From Gracilariopsis chorda (lineage: Eukaryota; Rhodophyta; Florideophyceae; Gracilariales; Gracilariaceae), in contig NBIV01000044.1 of NCBI GenBank assembly GCA_003194525.1, positions 124,001-188,000 of the forward strand: 64,000 bases of DNA, written 5' to 3'. Position numbers and translations under genes: made by a program. The notes beneath the pieces are model-generated. The model did not search any database and was not told where the DNA came from. It worked only from the letters and a program-made list of their open reading frames with translations. This document shows positions 19,973 to 31,946 of the stretch, piece by piece. Positions within the stretch are counted from its first letter, which is position 1, and every line of letters starts with the position of its first letter.

Positions 19973-22900
19973 TGGCGGATAACTTAACTTAGATAGAGAG
20001 TGTTGTTTGTTGTTGTAGTAGTTTGGGGTGTGACAGGTTGAATGCGTGACGGTAACCCTTTTGCGCCTCGCTTGTAGGCGCGTGCGAGCGGCGCAAAGGT
20101 GAGTTGGGCGTGCCTTTTTGCGCCAATGGCGCATCACAACTGACTTGGCCGCGCGCGGTGGACACAAGTGCTCGCGCTTGTGTGGGCGCCGATGCGATGC
20201 GTCGTTGCACGGCGACGTTACCTACGTGTAGTTATACCAGCGTCGACACAGCCGCCGCCTTTTGCCGATCGCGAGCGCCGGTTGGCCACTGCGCCGCATC
20301 CCGTGGCACGCCCGCCATTGCGTCTTTCTTGTAAATGCAATGCTTTGCCGAATCCTCCTTTCCGCGTAGGTTACACGCGCGTGGCGTATCTTGTGGCAAG
20401 CGTGCGCAGCCGTCGGGCAACAGGGCGATAAGCACGTTATGTCGAACAAGCCGAAGCGCAAATTTTGTTTTTTGCTCGTTTTTAGCCAACTTGCGCGCTC
20501 CATCAGCACTTGTGGTGCGTGCATCACTGTTCTGCTCGCCACTAGCGGCGCAATTACAAAATTACAAAAAAGCATGACAAATATCGTTAGCGGCGGAAGG
20601 AAGATAGATGCGCGCGAGTGCGAGGCCGGCATGCCTTATTGCGCCCTAGCTCTGCTGTGCAGCGTTCTGCTCACGCCGTGCGGCGGATGGGGTGTAGATA
20701 CACTACTGATTACCACACTTTGCGAATTGAACCATGTGCTGGTTGATATACGTGTACCAGCTGCGACTATCATCAGTTCACACCGGACATGTGGCCTAGT
20801 CGTTTTGACTATGACAAACCAACCATGCGCTCTGCCAACTTTTGCTCTTTACACTCTCACCCCCTCCTGTGTGCCGTTGGTGCCCGTCCAATAATAGTCG
20901 CGCAGCGCACACTGTGTGCCGCCTCACAGCCGTCACCCAGACGCCCGCCACAAAACCGTCCAGCCCCTAAAACACCTCCCCGCCATCCCTAAATGGCGCA
21001 GCCGGCCGCACAAGCTTCCGTAACTCTTCCGCATCGCGAGCGCGTGCGCACTGCAGCACGCGCCACCGGCCTACGCTTATTTATGCACCCCATATCGCTC
21101 GTCACGCATCGCGCGCTGTCACCGCGCTCACGTGCATCTCGTGATCTCAGCCCCGTTTCTCGCAACGTGTACAAACCCCGCCACAGTTGCCCCCTTGGCG
21201 TTCCGCCTCAAGCGTGCATCCATTCCAACTCCAACCCGTTCCCTATCTACCATTGCTCTGCTACCTCTGCCCCCCCCCACTGTCTGCCCCGACATATATG
21301 ACGCCCCGCGATGCCGCGCACTAAGGATTACCATCGCTACTGCACATGTGCAACTTGACGCTTCGTGCTGAGGGTGAACCCTTACCCACTCTTGTTGCTG
21401 CGGAGCGTGACTATTGCGCCCTCACAACCTTCGTCTGCGTGCCACCATTGCTGCGTCACCCTGTTGCATTGCAATTCGTTCGCGAGTATCGCTTGCAACC
21501 TCGTATGCAACCACAGCCCTTGGCAACCCTAACACTCTCGAACATCATCACCACTACCGCCTTCGCATTTAGAGACATGCACTTTCCAGCATGTCCCTTA
21601 CCACCCGCTGCCGACGCCGCGCCTGGAAGCATACCAAGCGCCCGAATAATCTTCTTCTCATCCCGTCCCTCTTCGGAACAACTCCTTGTCACAGTTTGGA
21701 CACTTCGTTTCGTACCAAAACCCGCAACACTCGCGTCTACGTTCCCTGTGAAACGCCCACACTTGCGTGCTCGATGCACTTGAGGGAGAGTAACCCTCTA
21801 GTCCACTGTCTTGTCCAGCCACAAACTCTGCTTCTCTGCAGATTCATGGGCCCGTCACCCCGCCGTCTTTTAATTATGGCCCTTCCGCCCTTTTTGATAG
21901 CAACAAACCGTTTCAAAACGACGGCGTGCAGGCGTCTTGTGTTTCGAAAAGAGAGCCCGCGGCACTCGCTCTCTGTTACAAACATTTTTCGCACAATTTA
22001 TTGTGGCCGCGATATTGTCGGCTTGTATCTCGGAAGCACTTTTGCGGGACGCCATTATTCGTTGTGGAGACCTGACACCAAGCTGCATGCATTAAAGCCA
22101 ACCGCGTTAGATACGCCTCCATGTTTTTATTACCCGCTCCGCTTTGAGAAACGATTGTTTTTGCAGCACAAACCCACGTCTCACTACTCTTCGTACCACT
22201 TCACCTCTCTGCGAATTCACGTACCAACGGTACTTGACATAAACACTCTTTTTTTTTTTCATGCACCTTCTGCTGCTCCCTGCTTCACACACTCAAGTCT
22301 CTGGCCTTCTAACCCTCTACAATTTGTGTAACATGACCCAGCTCAACAACGTTTCTAGCGCCCCTCTCGAGCTGTAAACCGCAAATCCCCCATCATACTT
22401 CCACGTAGAGAACCCAACGTCTTTCTCATCAACATCGCAATTTCTGGCAAACAATAACGCATCTCCAGAGAGATATAGCATATGAGCGCAACTCAACATC
22501 AATGAGTCTTAACTTTATCATGGTCAGGAACAATCATTGCACTGAGTAAATCACCATGAACCACATACACCGCACTTGAAAATCGGAATAGTGCAGTACG
22601 CATCCTTCTCCCTTTTCTAGGCACTTGCAGTATTTCTGAAATGTCAAGTGCTTGGCGGACGTACTCATGGCGCACCCATGGTACAGTCTAACTTGCCTAA
22701 CCCTGCATAGTATTTGGACACATGCGAGAGCGTCGCCCTGTGATAGACCATGTTTCTCATACTGCAAACCAAAGTGATACATGTCGGATATGTTACACTC
22801 AACACCCATAGCATGAACCTCGTCACATTTTCACCCACACGAAGCCGGGAGCTGTCTCAACATCTCGAATATTAACACACGCATATTGGTTTCTGTGTCA

Positions 22901-24945
22901 GAAGTTTCTGGCGAACCCTTGGTAGAGTCTCACCCAGCGTGCAAATGGAATCATGAACGGCGCTTCAGCTGGACCGCACAGCTTCCCCACACCAGTAGAC
23001 CACTTGGTATTACAAGTTGATGTTACTTTGGGAATTCTAAATCCGCACTAGTCAAAATGTGTTCACTCTACAAGTGCGGACTGCTTGGGAAAAATGCTCG
23101 ATGATGGAACAGATTCCAATGCATATCCCAAAACAATCGACCATGGCAACAGGGGTGCAACTGCCTCGAGATCGACCTGGATATCACGTTCGCCAGAAGT
23201 GCTCGAAAAGTGTACTTCGGAATCGCAGGCAGTACATGTATGGGGTGGAATTCGAGCTGGGGGCGGGGGTGAGTTGCCATATCGCCGCACACTATTGGCG
23301 GCAGAGCTTCCGGTGACTCAGCAACGACAACGTCACTGATCTTTGTTCGTGTCACCAAAAAACAGAACATTGCGACCCGAGAGCGATGCTTGGCGCGTGA
23401 GGAACGCACAGGACGACGTCGACGACCTTTTCTAGCACAATGTAGATTGAGAGCTCTTCCCAGTTTGTGCGTAGCTTGCCTGGAAGGATGCGTGCACAAT
23501 GAACACGGTGAGCTCCAACAAATCGGACGCGGGAGACAAGGAACAAGCTGTACAAGGGTGTTACGAGACAAAACGTTTTGACGTTTTGCTAGGCGGCCAA
23601 CGTGTGAAGCCAATAGGGTCAAAAGCGTTATGGGTTACAGTGAGGGTCCTTACATTTCGAACCGAAGGGTTGTCATTGATTGAGAGACACAACTGTCGGA
23701 GAAGGCTGCAAAATGGACAAGCGGGTAGGGATGAGAACGAACGAAGGTAAGAGTTACTGCTAGCTAGCTAGAATGTTACATGATAGCCGGCAGTCTTGTG
23801 ACGGCATTTTTGAAGACAATATGTCTTTTCAAAGTCAAAAATAGAAACCTGCTGATATCGTTTGAAGTTGCTGACGACGAAGGCGCTGACGGAGGTGAGC
23901 CGCCAACATCGTGCTGATCGAAGAGACAAGAGAGGAGGAATTGCGGAAAACTATCCGAATGAAGAAACCTATTGACTTCAGCCAGTGGAGACACATTAGA
24001 ACCCTTTTTGAGCCTGTCAGCCTCCCTTGACATATTGAACCCCCCACACACACACGTTTGCCAGAATTGCTATTTTCCTCCAGCACTACACCGCGAAACC
24101 GTGACTCGGGCGCCCAGCCAAAAGAATGAGATGATCGTGTGATCCCTTGCGCGCATCCCAGAGAGCCGGACAGCGTTTCCGCTCATCAAATCTGCCTTTG
24201 CAGACATGCAGAACGAGACCTGCGGCATAACTCTGCTTCTTCGACTTGTGTTGCGGAAGAAGCATGGTCTCGTTCACGTTCTCAACCATCTTGCATCCAA
24301 AATGACTCGCCATAGGGCCTTCAGCATCTTAATATAGCAGTGCCTGTGGACCCACTCAACCCCGTGCCAAAGGACACCACTCTGTATCTTTCCCGAGCAA
24401 ACGACGGCACCACAGAATGTTTGGCCCGAGTTGAGTTCATCACACAGCCATGGCGCCCAAGGTCTCAAAAGAGGCAAGAGACTCTGACTCTTGTGGTGTA
24501 AGATGTGGGTGAATTGACATGCACAGTCTGTTGGCAGAGCCCATCCATGAATTCGTAGTCCACTATTGCGATACTGGCATTTTGGACGCTCTGAAACAGC
24601 TCAAAGACGGGACTACTTGCGATGGACTGTGGCCCGGTGCATGTAGAAGGGGTAGCGCACAACGCTGGCGACAAGACTAGTTGAATACGTGCATTCATCC
24701 GACGGCACGTGGTGCTTTGTACATGAGTTAACGTTGAAGAACGCCTGCTCAAACTGCGCACAGAGGTTGCCGTCATTGCCTTGCCCATCATCGTCAAAGT
24801 GGTGGCAGGCTACAGTCAAAAGTAGAGCTAGAGCTCCCTCTGCGAGCCGGTTGGCAGCCGTTCGGTTTGCAACCGTAGCAAAGCAACAAGTGCGTACTCT
24901 CCGAACGCTACAAGTGATATCTATCAACAAACAAAAAAAGCAAAG
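19973..24945. other. Five-kilobase gap without a supported gene
   Basis: Many medium ORFs on both strands (for example 20391-20894, 21591-22331 and, on the minus strand, 23068-23622) but none with a recognisable domain. The + strand is pyrimidine-rich from about 20.9 to 22.3 kb, which produces long Arg/Leu/Pro/Ser frames by composition. A conserved gene with introns could hide here; I could not find one. Confidence 0.3.
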
Positions 24946-25749
24946 ATGAATTGTCATGTTAAACTGTTGGTGACGGCGCTGCTGCTGTTTGCGCTTCGAG
25001 GCGAATCAGCACCGGTGACTGCCACAAGTATCAGCAGAGATGTTGACCTCAACGTAACGGTGCACCAGCAACAGCTACTCGACTACAGCAAAAGGGCTTG
25101 CCACTTTGCCAACCGAGTACGGGCTCATTACGGACGTCATCCGCTATACTTTAGTGGGTTGCTGACTCGCATTGGAGCGCGCCATTCCCACTGGATGGCA
25201 AGGACGAACATCTTCACACATCAGAACATTAACGGCCTCGGTGGATATGTTGGGAACAACTGGCTTGCCGTTTCTGCTGAGAACATTGCCATGTCAACGC
25301 CTCGCACGCGAGACGCGGCTGTGGACGCGCATGAGCAGTGGTACTACAGCCCCCCTCACTTCCAAAACATGATTTCGTGGAGCCACACGCACTGCGGGGT
25401 GGGATTCGCATGGGACGGACACGGACGGTGGTGGGGCACTCAGCTGTTCGGAGTGAACCATAACATCGGACATGAAGGCGGAGCTATGAACACTGCACCA
25501 GCTCCAGCGCCGGCACCAGCAGCAAGCGCGGCACGGGCTCCAGCATCTGCACCGTCTGGCCGGCTACCCGACGCGCCGACCAGCGGACCTGTATCGCCGC
25601 AGGCGTCGAACAACCGAGCGCCAATTAGCGGGAATGGAAACCAGAACCTGGAATCTGAGCTTCCGGACCAGGAGGTGAGCCCCGGCAATGCAAGAGGCAT
25701 GGAAAGTGGTTCGCTGGACATATCCGGAGGATCTCCCCGGCAGCTGTGA
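24946..25749 (+). CDS. Secreted CAP (SCP/PR-1-like) domain protein with Pro/Ala tail
   Basis: 267 aa. Residues 1-21 form a clear signal peptide (hydrophobic LLVTALLLFALRG then ES-AP). The CAP domain spans about 45-175: an N-terminal helix with ANRVRAHYGRHPL, the first ligand region ARHSHWMART and FTHQN, the CAP1-type stretch SAENIAM, an HEQWYYSPPHFQNM helix, and the final strand SHTHCGVGFAW ... WWGTQLFG. This is the PR-1/SCP fold, secreted and often linked to defence or cell-surface roles; the activity here is unknown. From 178 on there is a Pro/Ala-repeat linker (APAPAPAPAA), then a Ser/Gly-rich acidic tail, which could tether it to the wall. The leader just before the ATG is A-rich rather than poly-C. 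It is the first of three consecutive + strand secretory-pathway genes. Confidence 0.9.
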   Translation: MNCHVKLLVTALLLFALRGESAPVTATSISRDVDLNVTVHQQQLLDYSKRACHFANRVRAHYGRHPLYFSGLLTRIGARHSHWMARTNIFTHQNINGLGGYVGNNWLAVSAENIAMSTPRTRDAAVDAHEQWYYSPPHFQNMISWSHTHCGVGFAWDGHGRWWGTQLFGVNHNIGHEGGAMNTAPAPAPAPAASAARAPASAPSGRLPDAPTSGPVSPQASNNRAPISGNGNQNLESELPDQEVSPGNARGMESGSLDISGGSPRQL

Positions 25750-26791
25750 GCGAGATGAGAGTTGGGCTGCGAGGGATGGTGGGCTGGTGGAAGGCGGAGT
25801 TGAAGGGAGGCTAGCTACAGTAACAGCTAAGCTTAAGGCGTTTTGTCGATGAGCTCGTAAACAGCACGGAGGTCTTGAGCACCACGTTGTGGATGATATC
25901 CGTTTTGACTGACCGACTGTTCATATTGTTGTGTACAGGCAGTGTTTTTTTTTTAAATTCGAAATGTTGGCTGTATTGTGTAAAGAAACTCATGATCCAT
26001 AACCATCGTCAGTGTGCGCGAAGCAGTTTGTTCATCATTGTGCTGCCAGCACGCCATGCTTCGAACTGTTCAGCCCGTAGCTGGCGATCATCATACCACC
26101 CTTCCGCTGCATAATTCGTGCGCTCGCAGATTACTGTTATTGCCAGGGAGCAGTATTCGTGCCTGAACGCGACGTTTTCGATCCTCCGTAGGCACTGGAA
26201 GGCGGCCTGGTACAGTGCAGATAGGGCTTTCGGGATATCGCAATGAATGAGAAGCGCATGACGTGGTTGCTGGCGTTAGAGAGGGAGAATATAGTGGAGT
26301 TTGGGTGTACGGTTTCGACGCGGCTGTACCTTTGGTACATTTGGTACACAAGGGTGTATCTATCTACCGCTCGCGTATGTAATGCTCCGCCAGTTGCGTT
26401 GCACTTTGTGTCTCGCGGCGCGGAGCAGCAACAAGTTGCTCACGTCGAGCGCTTCAAATTGAAAAGCGAAGAGACAAGGAAGCGCACTCATACAAACGGC
26501 TTACAGCGCTCGCCACAGCTCTTGTTAAATTGCAATGCACACGACAGCCACAACAGCGCCGGCACGGCTGACGCCATGCGCCATCACCCAAAGCCACCTT
26601 CTCCAAGTCAGCGTCATCGCTCAACTACGGCGTTATCCAGCAGCGCTGTTGAAAGCCCGCCCGCAAACAATGCACCGCCAAGCTGTTCAGCTCCCACAGC
26701 CTGAATTGTGAAGCGGACGCGGTACTCCAACTTTTCCTTATCCAGTACGACAACAAGCGCTTGCCGGCAGGAAGCACCGAAACGCGCAAGC
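25750..26791. other. Intergenic region upstream of the membrane-protein gene
   Basis: Contains an unrecognised + strand ORF (26243-26704) that ends in the same frame as the next gene with a single TGA between them. It could be an upstream part of that gene cut by a stop, or chance. Confidence 0.3.
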
Positions 26792-27838
26792 ATGAAGCTC
26801 AATTTTAGCGACCCGAAGAAAAGCTGTTCTCTACCCCGCGGAATATCACCGCTCATAATCCTGGGTAGAAGCACATGTTCAGCTCTGCACCCCACACGGT
26901 CGAGCCCGGGGTACATCGCCACCGGCTGCGACTCAACCGCTTCTACATCGCGATTTGGGCGTAGCGGGCAGTCCAGTTCAGCCTCTCGACGGGGCGCATC
27001 GCCTGTGACGTCCGGAGTGTTGTACGTGGTTGCTGTTATATTTATTCTGTGTCTACCTTTTGCAATTGCTATTGGCATGACGCAATTGGTTCGACTTGTG
27101 GATCGCACGCAACAGTGGATGTTTGACAACCAAATCCGCGATAGACTTGCGCATGATCTAAGGTCGGCTGTGTTTCGCAAGGTACAATGGGACAATAGCA
27201 ATTTGAATGACTCCATCAGTGTCAAGTATGCGGAGCACGAAGCTGTGAACGACCTGCACAAACAACTGAGAAATGAACAGGCGGAACGAAGAAAGTCGCC
27301 AACACTCACCGCAAGTTTGCCCAACGAACATGCAGCGCGACAGCGTTCTGTGGCGGCTTCTCTCAAGCAGGGAGCCGGGGCCACCACGGCGGCCGTTAAC
27401 GCTACGCTGGCGACAAACGGAAACGGACATAACTTTGCAAGGGAAATGAATCGAGTACAGACGGAGCCGCCGGCGTTGGCGCGCGCAGTAGAAGAGCAGC
27501 TGAGCGCGGCGATGACCGAAAAAGTGTCGCGGTGGCTGACAGACAGCGCGTGTCAGAACGCGACGATCAAAGTTGCGCTACAACGCGGCCAATCGCGTGC
27601 TCGTCTGGAGTGGAGCAGCGGCTGTGCTCGGGGGGTAACGTGCGTTTCTCGACGGCACGTGGTGGACTTGAACGACGTCAAACTGACGGGGACGCAGCGA
27701 AACAACCTTCGAGTGGTGCTTTCGGAGCACAATGTTGTACGACTAATAATTTCATGCCAAGCGCGCCTCATTGCGGAGCACTTCCTCAGCGTGTCAGACA
27801 TGCTAAGTCTCATCGGGGCGAAGCAAGCAAAGCTGTAA
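26792..27838 (+). CDS. Single-pass membrane protein, unknown family
   Basis: The frame opens just after a TGA at 26702; the first ATG is at 26792, giving 348 aa. One strong transmembrane segment lies near residues 75-97 (VLYVVAVIFILCLPFAIAIG), preceded by Arg-rich sequence. This suggests type II topology: a cytosolic N-terminus and a lumenal or extracellular C-terminal domain. The C-terminal part has a likely coiled region (HEAVNDLHKQLRNEQAERR) and a small module with four cysteines (SACQNATIKVALQRG, SSGCARGVTCVS). I do not recognise the family. It ends 58 nt before the sulfotransferase ATG, on the same strand. It may be a Golgi protein, by topology and neighbour only. Confidence 0.65.
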   Translation: MKLNFSDPKKSCSLPRGISPLIILGRSTCSALHPTRSSPGYIATGCDSTASTSRFGRSGQSSSASRRGASPVTSGVLYVVAVIFILCLPFAIAIGMTQLVRLVDRTQQWMFDNQIRDRLAHDLRSAVFRKVQWDNSNLNDSISVKYAEHEAVNDLHKQLRNEQAERRKSPTLTASLPNEHAARQRSVAASLKQGAGATTAAVNATLATNGNGHNFAREMNRVQTEPPALARAVEEQLSAAMTEKVSRWLTDSACQNATIKVALQRGQSRARLEWSSGCARGVTCVSRRHVVDLNDVKLTGTQRNNLRVVLSEHNVVRLIISCQARLIAEHFLSVSDMLSLIGAKQAKL

Positions 27839-27896
27839 ACAGAACAGAACAGAACCATTTCTTACCAGCCACCTGTTTGTTGCTCCCAGTAGATAC

Positions 27897-28194
27897 ATGC
27901 GGCCCGTCTACGCCCACACGCGTTACGAACGGAAGGTATCCGTAGACGTACTGTACAGCGCGCGGAAAGCGCGCGCTGTCGCCTGTAAACGTAAACAGCC
28001 AATGAGCGCTGCACACGTGCCTTCGTCACCATTCTGCATCACCGCCTTCTCCGCGCGCGTGCACGCGCCACAACCCCTGCGCATCCTCCTTTCGATCACT
28101 TTGCACAGCCCTCAAAACCGCCCTCCCCCCTTCCCGCGTCGCCGCACCACCCCCGAACCGCTAAAAGTCCTAAAAGTCCCCTCCCTCACCCCAG

Positions 28195-28230
<36 letters not shown>

Positions 28231-29978
28231 GTCGTGCAGCACGTCGTTTGCAAATGACCGCCGATCACTTTTCCAAACGCCTCTCGCATGGCGTCTATCA
28301 CAGCCATTCTCGTTCCAGAAATCTTTTGTCTCTACCGTTGTACCCTTCCGATCTCGTCTTGCCGCAACGACGTCAAAAGTCGCACTCTTCGCTCGCCTGT
28401 CCCATTTCAAGGTCCTTTCGATCTGCTGCTCTTCTCTTGTTGACCGCGTTTGCATTCTTTGTGTTTGACGTCGTTCAAACCCCAAAAACTGTTTCTTCGT
28501 GGAACACCTTCGTCCCCAATCCATCTTCACATCCTCATCCCACCCATTCTCTCGATCAACAACCTTCCGATGCTGCTGACGTTCAGCCTCACCTTCTGTC
28601 CGAGTCTGAGAAGCAGATGGTTGTGCCGCAACCAACCGCCGCTCCCTCGCCCTCAGAACAACAAAATCAGCTGTCACCCCCTATTCACCTCTCTCCTCAA
28701 ACAGAAGCACCCGACGAAAGCACATCAAACTCTCAATCGCTGCTAAGCTCCGAGGAAAGCAACAAAGAAACAGCTCAAAATCAAAAAGCCCAAAATACCA
28801 AAACACAAAACCTTGATCCCGATGTTCAACAGCAGTTAACTAACTCCCTCCCCACCGAAACAAGCTCTCCACAAAACGCTGCCACGGACGAAGAAAACGG
28901 CCACACCCAAACCTCCACGCCCGACACCAATCAGTCTGAACACACTTCCACCTCCGCAAAGAACACAGCTTCGCAGCATGAAGCTACAGCTGCAACTACC
29001 CCTCAACCAAACCAGCGCGATCCAACTGACTTTTCAAACTTTGATAGCAACACCGCCCTCAACTACTTTCACCTGCATAAGACCGGCGGCGTGTCTTTCA
29101 AGGAACGTTTATTCGACTTTTTCAATTTGGAGAACAAGGTAACCTCTCTTGGCAAGAGAGTGAACGTTCTGGATACATGCCACATGTCCGGCCCCGATCG
29201 TCCCGCGCTAGGCATCGAGGCGCAGTGGTCGTGCGACTGGGGAAGCATGGAGCAGTTATCAGAAGCGGAACGTGACCAAATCGATGTAATTCTCGGCCAC
29301 CAGTACTGGGAAAAGGGCGCTGAATACTGGGTGCCGAACCGTGATTTGCGCTACTTCACGGTGATGAGACACCCTCTTCACCGCAAAATCTCATTCTTTT
29401 ACCACTTTTTCGTGCGCAATGCCGGGAAGAAGGAGGAGTCCGTGCAGTTTGAGGAGCTGATTCGGTTTATTGTTGGGAAGGATATGCCTGAGTCTACATT
29501 GATTAGAGATGCTGGCCCCAACTACTACGCCAGTCGACTGTGTTCGGATGGTTTCAGTGGATTTGAGAATCACATGTTTAGGGTTGATGAGGAGAAGAGT
29601 AACGACATGGTGCGCAAGTCCATTGAGAGACTGAGGAGGAAGTTTGTGTTCATCGGGTTGCAAACGCAGGAGAAGGCTTCTCTGTGTATGTTGAGAAAGT
29701 CGGTAGCTGCGTTTTCAGAGGCGCACGGCATCGAAGAGTTGGATGGACTGGAGCTGATTGACAAGGCCAGGGAGCGAATGAACAGCGGCTCTTACTCGTA
29801 CACTGGCAAGATTGTGTGGGAGAAGATGTCCGAACAGGAACGAAACGAATTCAAGAGGGTGGAGAAGGTGGATCTTGCGATCTACCAGGAGAGCGTGAAG
29901 ATGTTTGACGAGATGGTGAGGAAGTTTGGATGCCGACACCTAGTGAGAGACAACGAGGAAGATAGTATAGGAGTGTAG
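27897..29978 (+). CDS. Golgi-type carbohydrate sulfotransferase
   Basis: 693 aa from ATG 27897; a later ATG at 28254 (residue 120) may be the true start, since the first 119 residues include an Ala run from a (GCA)11 repeat and no conserved sequence. A single transmembrane segment near 176-193 (SAALLLLTAFAFFVFD) gives type II topology. A Gln/Ser/Thr/Asn-rich stem follows to about 385. The catalytic domain has the 5'-phosphosulfate loop YFHLHKTGGVSFKERL (HKTGG near 393) and the 3'-phosphate site MRHPLHRKISFF (491 on), both characteristic of PAPS-dependent membrane sulfotransferases of the heparan 2-O type. It should transfer sulfate from PAPS to a polysaccharide in the Golgi; in a red alga, matrix galactans are the likely but unproven acceptor. 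Confidence 0.85.
28197..28229 (+). repeat. (GCA)11 trinucleotide repeat
   Basis: Eleven perfect GCA units, read as alanine in the sulfotransferase upstream part. Likely length-polymorphic. Confidence 0.95.
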
Positions 29979-30803
29979 TAGAGCCATGATAGAAAAGTAG
30001 AAAAAGAAAGAAAGTACAGAGGTAGTGTACCATTTGGTTGTGTATTTGGAGTGCATGACGCATTGTGTGTGCAGTCAAAGAGGTGTGGCATACGGGGCGT
30101 AAGATGGGGTATGTAGTGTACATGAGGTGTGGACTCGGACAAACGCAAGTGCGCCATTACAGTGCATGCATGATGCGCTGAATTAAGATGATTGCTGGCG
30201 GGTGTCAGACAGCGCGCACTGTGCTGAGATGCGGTAGCGGCGAAGGTGTGCGATGGCGCAACTGTTTTCAAATTTCAAATGTAAGTTAGTGATTCAAAGG
30301 GTGACAGCTAGAAGGTGGCGGAATTTGTAAGGCAAAATGTGCCTTGTGTTGTTTGGAGGTGGCGAAAAGGAAGGCGCGGCTTACAGATGTGTGTGTGCGC
30401 TGACACGGTCGCCACGGGGCATCAGCTGGGCGATGGCGCACAACAAGATGCATTGCGTTGCAAGTTTGGAGAGGCAAAATTACACTCGCTCAAGTGCGGG
30501 TTAGATATACAAGGGTAGTCTAACTTTAGTGTAGCGTTTGGTAAGTTAAAGGGTTAGCGATCGCTACCTTTGGCACCATTGCTTCGTATGCAAAGCTGTC
30601 AAGCGAAACAAGCACAAGCACAGCACACACGCGTAAAGACCGTTCTTTACAAAAAGGTTGAAAGCACCAACGGCGGCAACACACACAAAAACGGACCATA
30701 CAATACCAACCGAAAAACGCGCGCATTCCACAAGCGCAAGCGCTTCCCAAACGCTCTTCTCTCCAACACAAAACGAAAACGAACAACAAACATCATACAT
30801 ACA
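29979..30803. other. Convergent intergenic region
   Basis: Lies between the stop codons of the sulfotransferase (+) and hemerythrin-like (-) genes. No gene seen. A near-perfect palindrome GGTTAGCGATCGCTACC lies at about 30552-30568. Confidence 0.4.
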
Positions 30804-31919
30804 TCATGCCTCAGCATACACCTCCAACACATCGTCATCCAGCGCAAGTCCCGGTGCACACTCCTCGTCCTCCACATCATTCTTGTTCTCAACCACTACC
30901 TCACCGCCCTCCGCGTTAATATCATTCTCTCCAAGCATGGCCAACGTCATCTTACTATCGCCTTGCGCATCATAGTGCTGCAAGAACTTGTTCACATTAA
31001 AGCGCTTCTCATATTTCGCAGCAGCATCCTCGAACGCCGCCGCAAGTCTCATGTGCGTATTCTGCACCCGTTTCACGTCAACAATAAAGTCACCACGCTG
31101 TCTCTTTTTCAAGTTGCGCTCCAAGAACGCCTGCCTGGTCGTGCGACTTTCGATGCATTGCATGAACAGCGCGGCCAACATGGCGCCCTGCTCATGTCGA
31201 TGCACAAATTCAAACATCTTATGCTCGAGCTTAATCTGCTGCCGCTGCCCGTTTCGCAACGTGCGCTTGAACAGCTTGGGCGCGATCTTTTCAATCGCCG
31301 CGAAATAATCGAGCACATTAGCACCGAACTGATCCAACGCGTACCGCAACGCATTAATCTTAGCCACACTTTCGCCGGTGGCAACGTCCCTTGTCTTTCG
31401 CGCCGTCTTGAGCAAATCAAAGATGCGCTGCTGCGCCGTAACTCTACCTCGCACGGAAATAAGCTCTGGCAAGTACAGCTGCTTCCCATCTGAACTGCTT
31501 GCTTTCACCACGTTTGCGTCCAGTAACGGCAAGATAAAGCGCGCCTCCGCGTTGAAGACGGCGCGAACAAACGATTCTAAAGTGCCTAACCAGGCGTACA
31601 CGCGCGCGAGGTCGCCGTCTGCAACGTCCAGTTGAAGCGTTCCTAGCGCGTTGGCCATGATGAACGCATCGCATAACTGGCGCCGAATGGCGTTGTGGGG
31701 AAGCGCGACGAGGTCCACGTACCATTTGTGGCCGTATCGACCGCCAAAGTAGCCGACGGCGGGCATTCGCGGCGAGGAGGTCATGACCACCTTGGCGCGC
31801 TCCATCTCGGCATCGGAGGAGAACTGCGCGTCTGGAGCGGTTGCGCAATGCAAGTGGATGGGCGGGAAAACGAGCTCATTGGGGTCATCCTTTTCGGGGG
31901 GTGCGGAGGCGGAAGCCAT
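30804..31919 (-). CDS. Hemerythrin/HHE-like helical protein
   Basis: 371 aa from ATG 31919, which follows a C20 tract on the sense strand. The protein is almost entirely helical. The segment KWYVDLVALPHNAIRRQL (about 65-82) resembles the first metal-ligand helix of hemerythrin-type HHE proteins, and SFVRAVFNAEARFILPLL (about 116-133) resembles the HHxxE helix with 'ILPLL'. The usual His pair there reads FN, so a ligand may be missing. A second helical region has LEHKMFEFVHRHEQGAML (His 233, 240 and 242). This could bind iron or be a structural relative that lost some ligands. The C-terminus is acidic (DVEDEECAPG ... LDDDVLEVY). Family assignment is by motif impression only; localisation is probably cytosolic, as no signal peptide is present. 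Confidence 0.6.
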   Translation of the reverse strand: MASASAPPEKDDPNELVFPPIHLHCATAPDAQFSSDAEMERAKVVMTSSPRMPAVGYFGGRYGHKWYVDLVALPHNAIRRQLCDAFIMANALGTLQLDVADGDLARVYAWLGTLESFVRAVFNAEARFILPLLDANVVKASSSDGKQLYLPELISVRGRVTAQQRIFDLLKTARKTRDVATGESVAKINALRYALDQFGANVLDYFAAIEKIAPKLFKRTLRNGQRQQIKLEHKMFEFVHRHEQGAMLAALFMQCIESRTTRQAFLERNLKKRQRGDFIVDVKRVQNTHMRLAAAFEDAAAKYEKRFNVNKFLQHYDAQGDSKMTLAMLGENDINAEGGEVVVENKNDVEDEECAPGLALDDDVLEVYAEA

Positions 31920-31926
31920 GGCTGGC

Positions 31927-31946
31927 GGGGGGGGGGGGGGGGGGGA
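31927..31946 (-). promoter_or_regulatory. Poly-C tract (sense strand) before the hemerythrin-like gene
   Basis: G20 on the + strand, only 7 nt from the start codon on the gene's own strand. Any transcript starting upstream would carry C20 in its leader. Confidence 0.55.

Noticed and set aside
21591-22331. 246-aa + strand ORF
   Set aside because: Pyrimidine-rich region, no motif, no conserved start context.
26614-27387. 257-aa minus-strand ORF
   Set aside because: Antisense to the membrane-protein gene, no domain.
30570-31493. 307-aa + strand ORF
   Set aside because: Antisense to the hemerythrin-like gene; no independent support.
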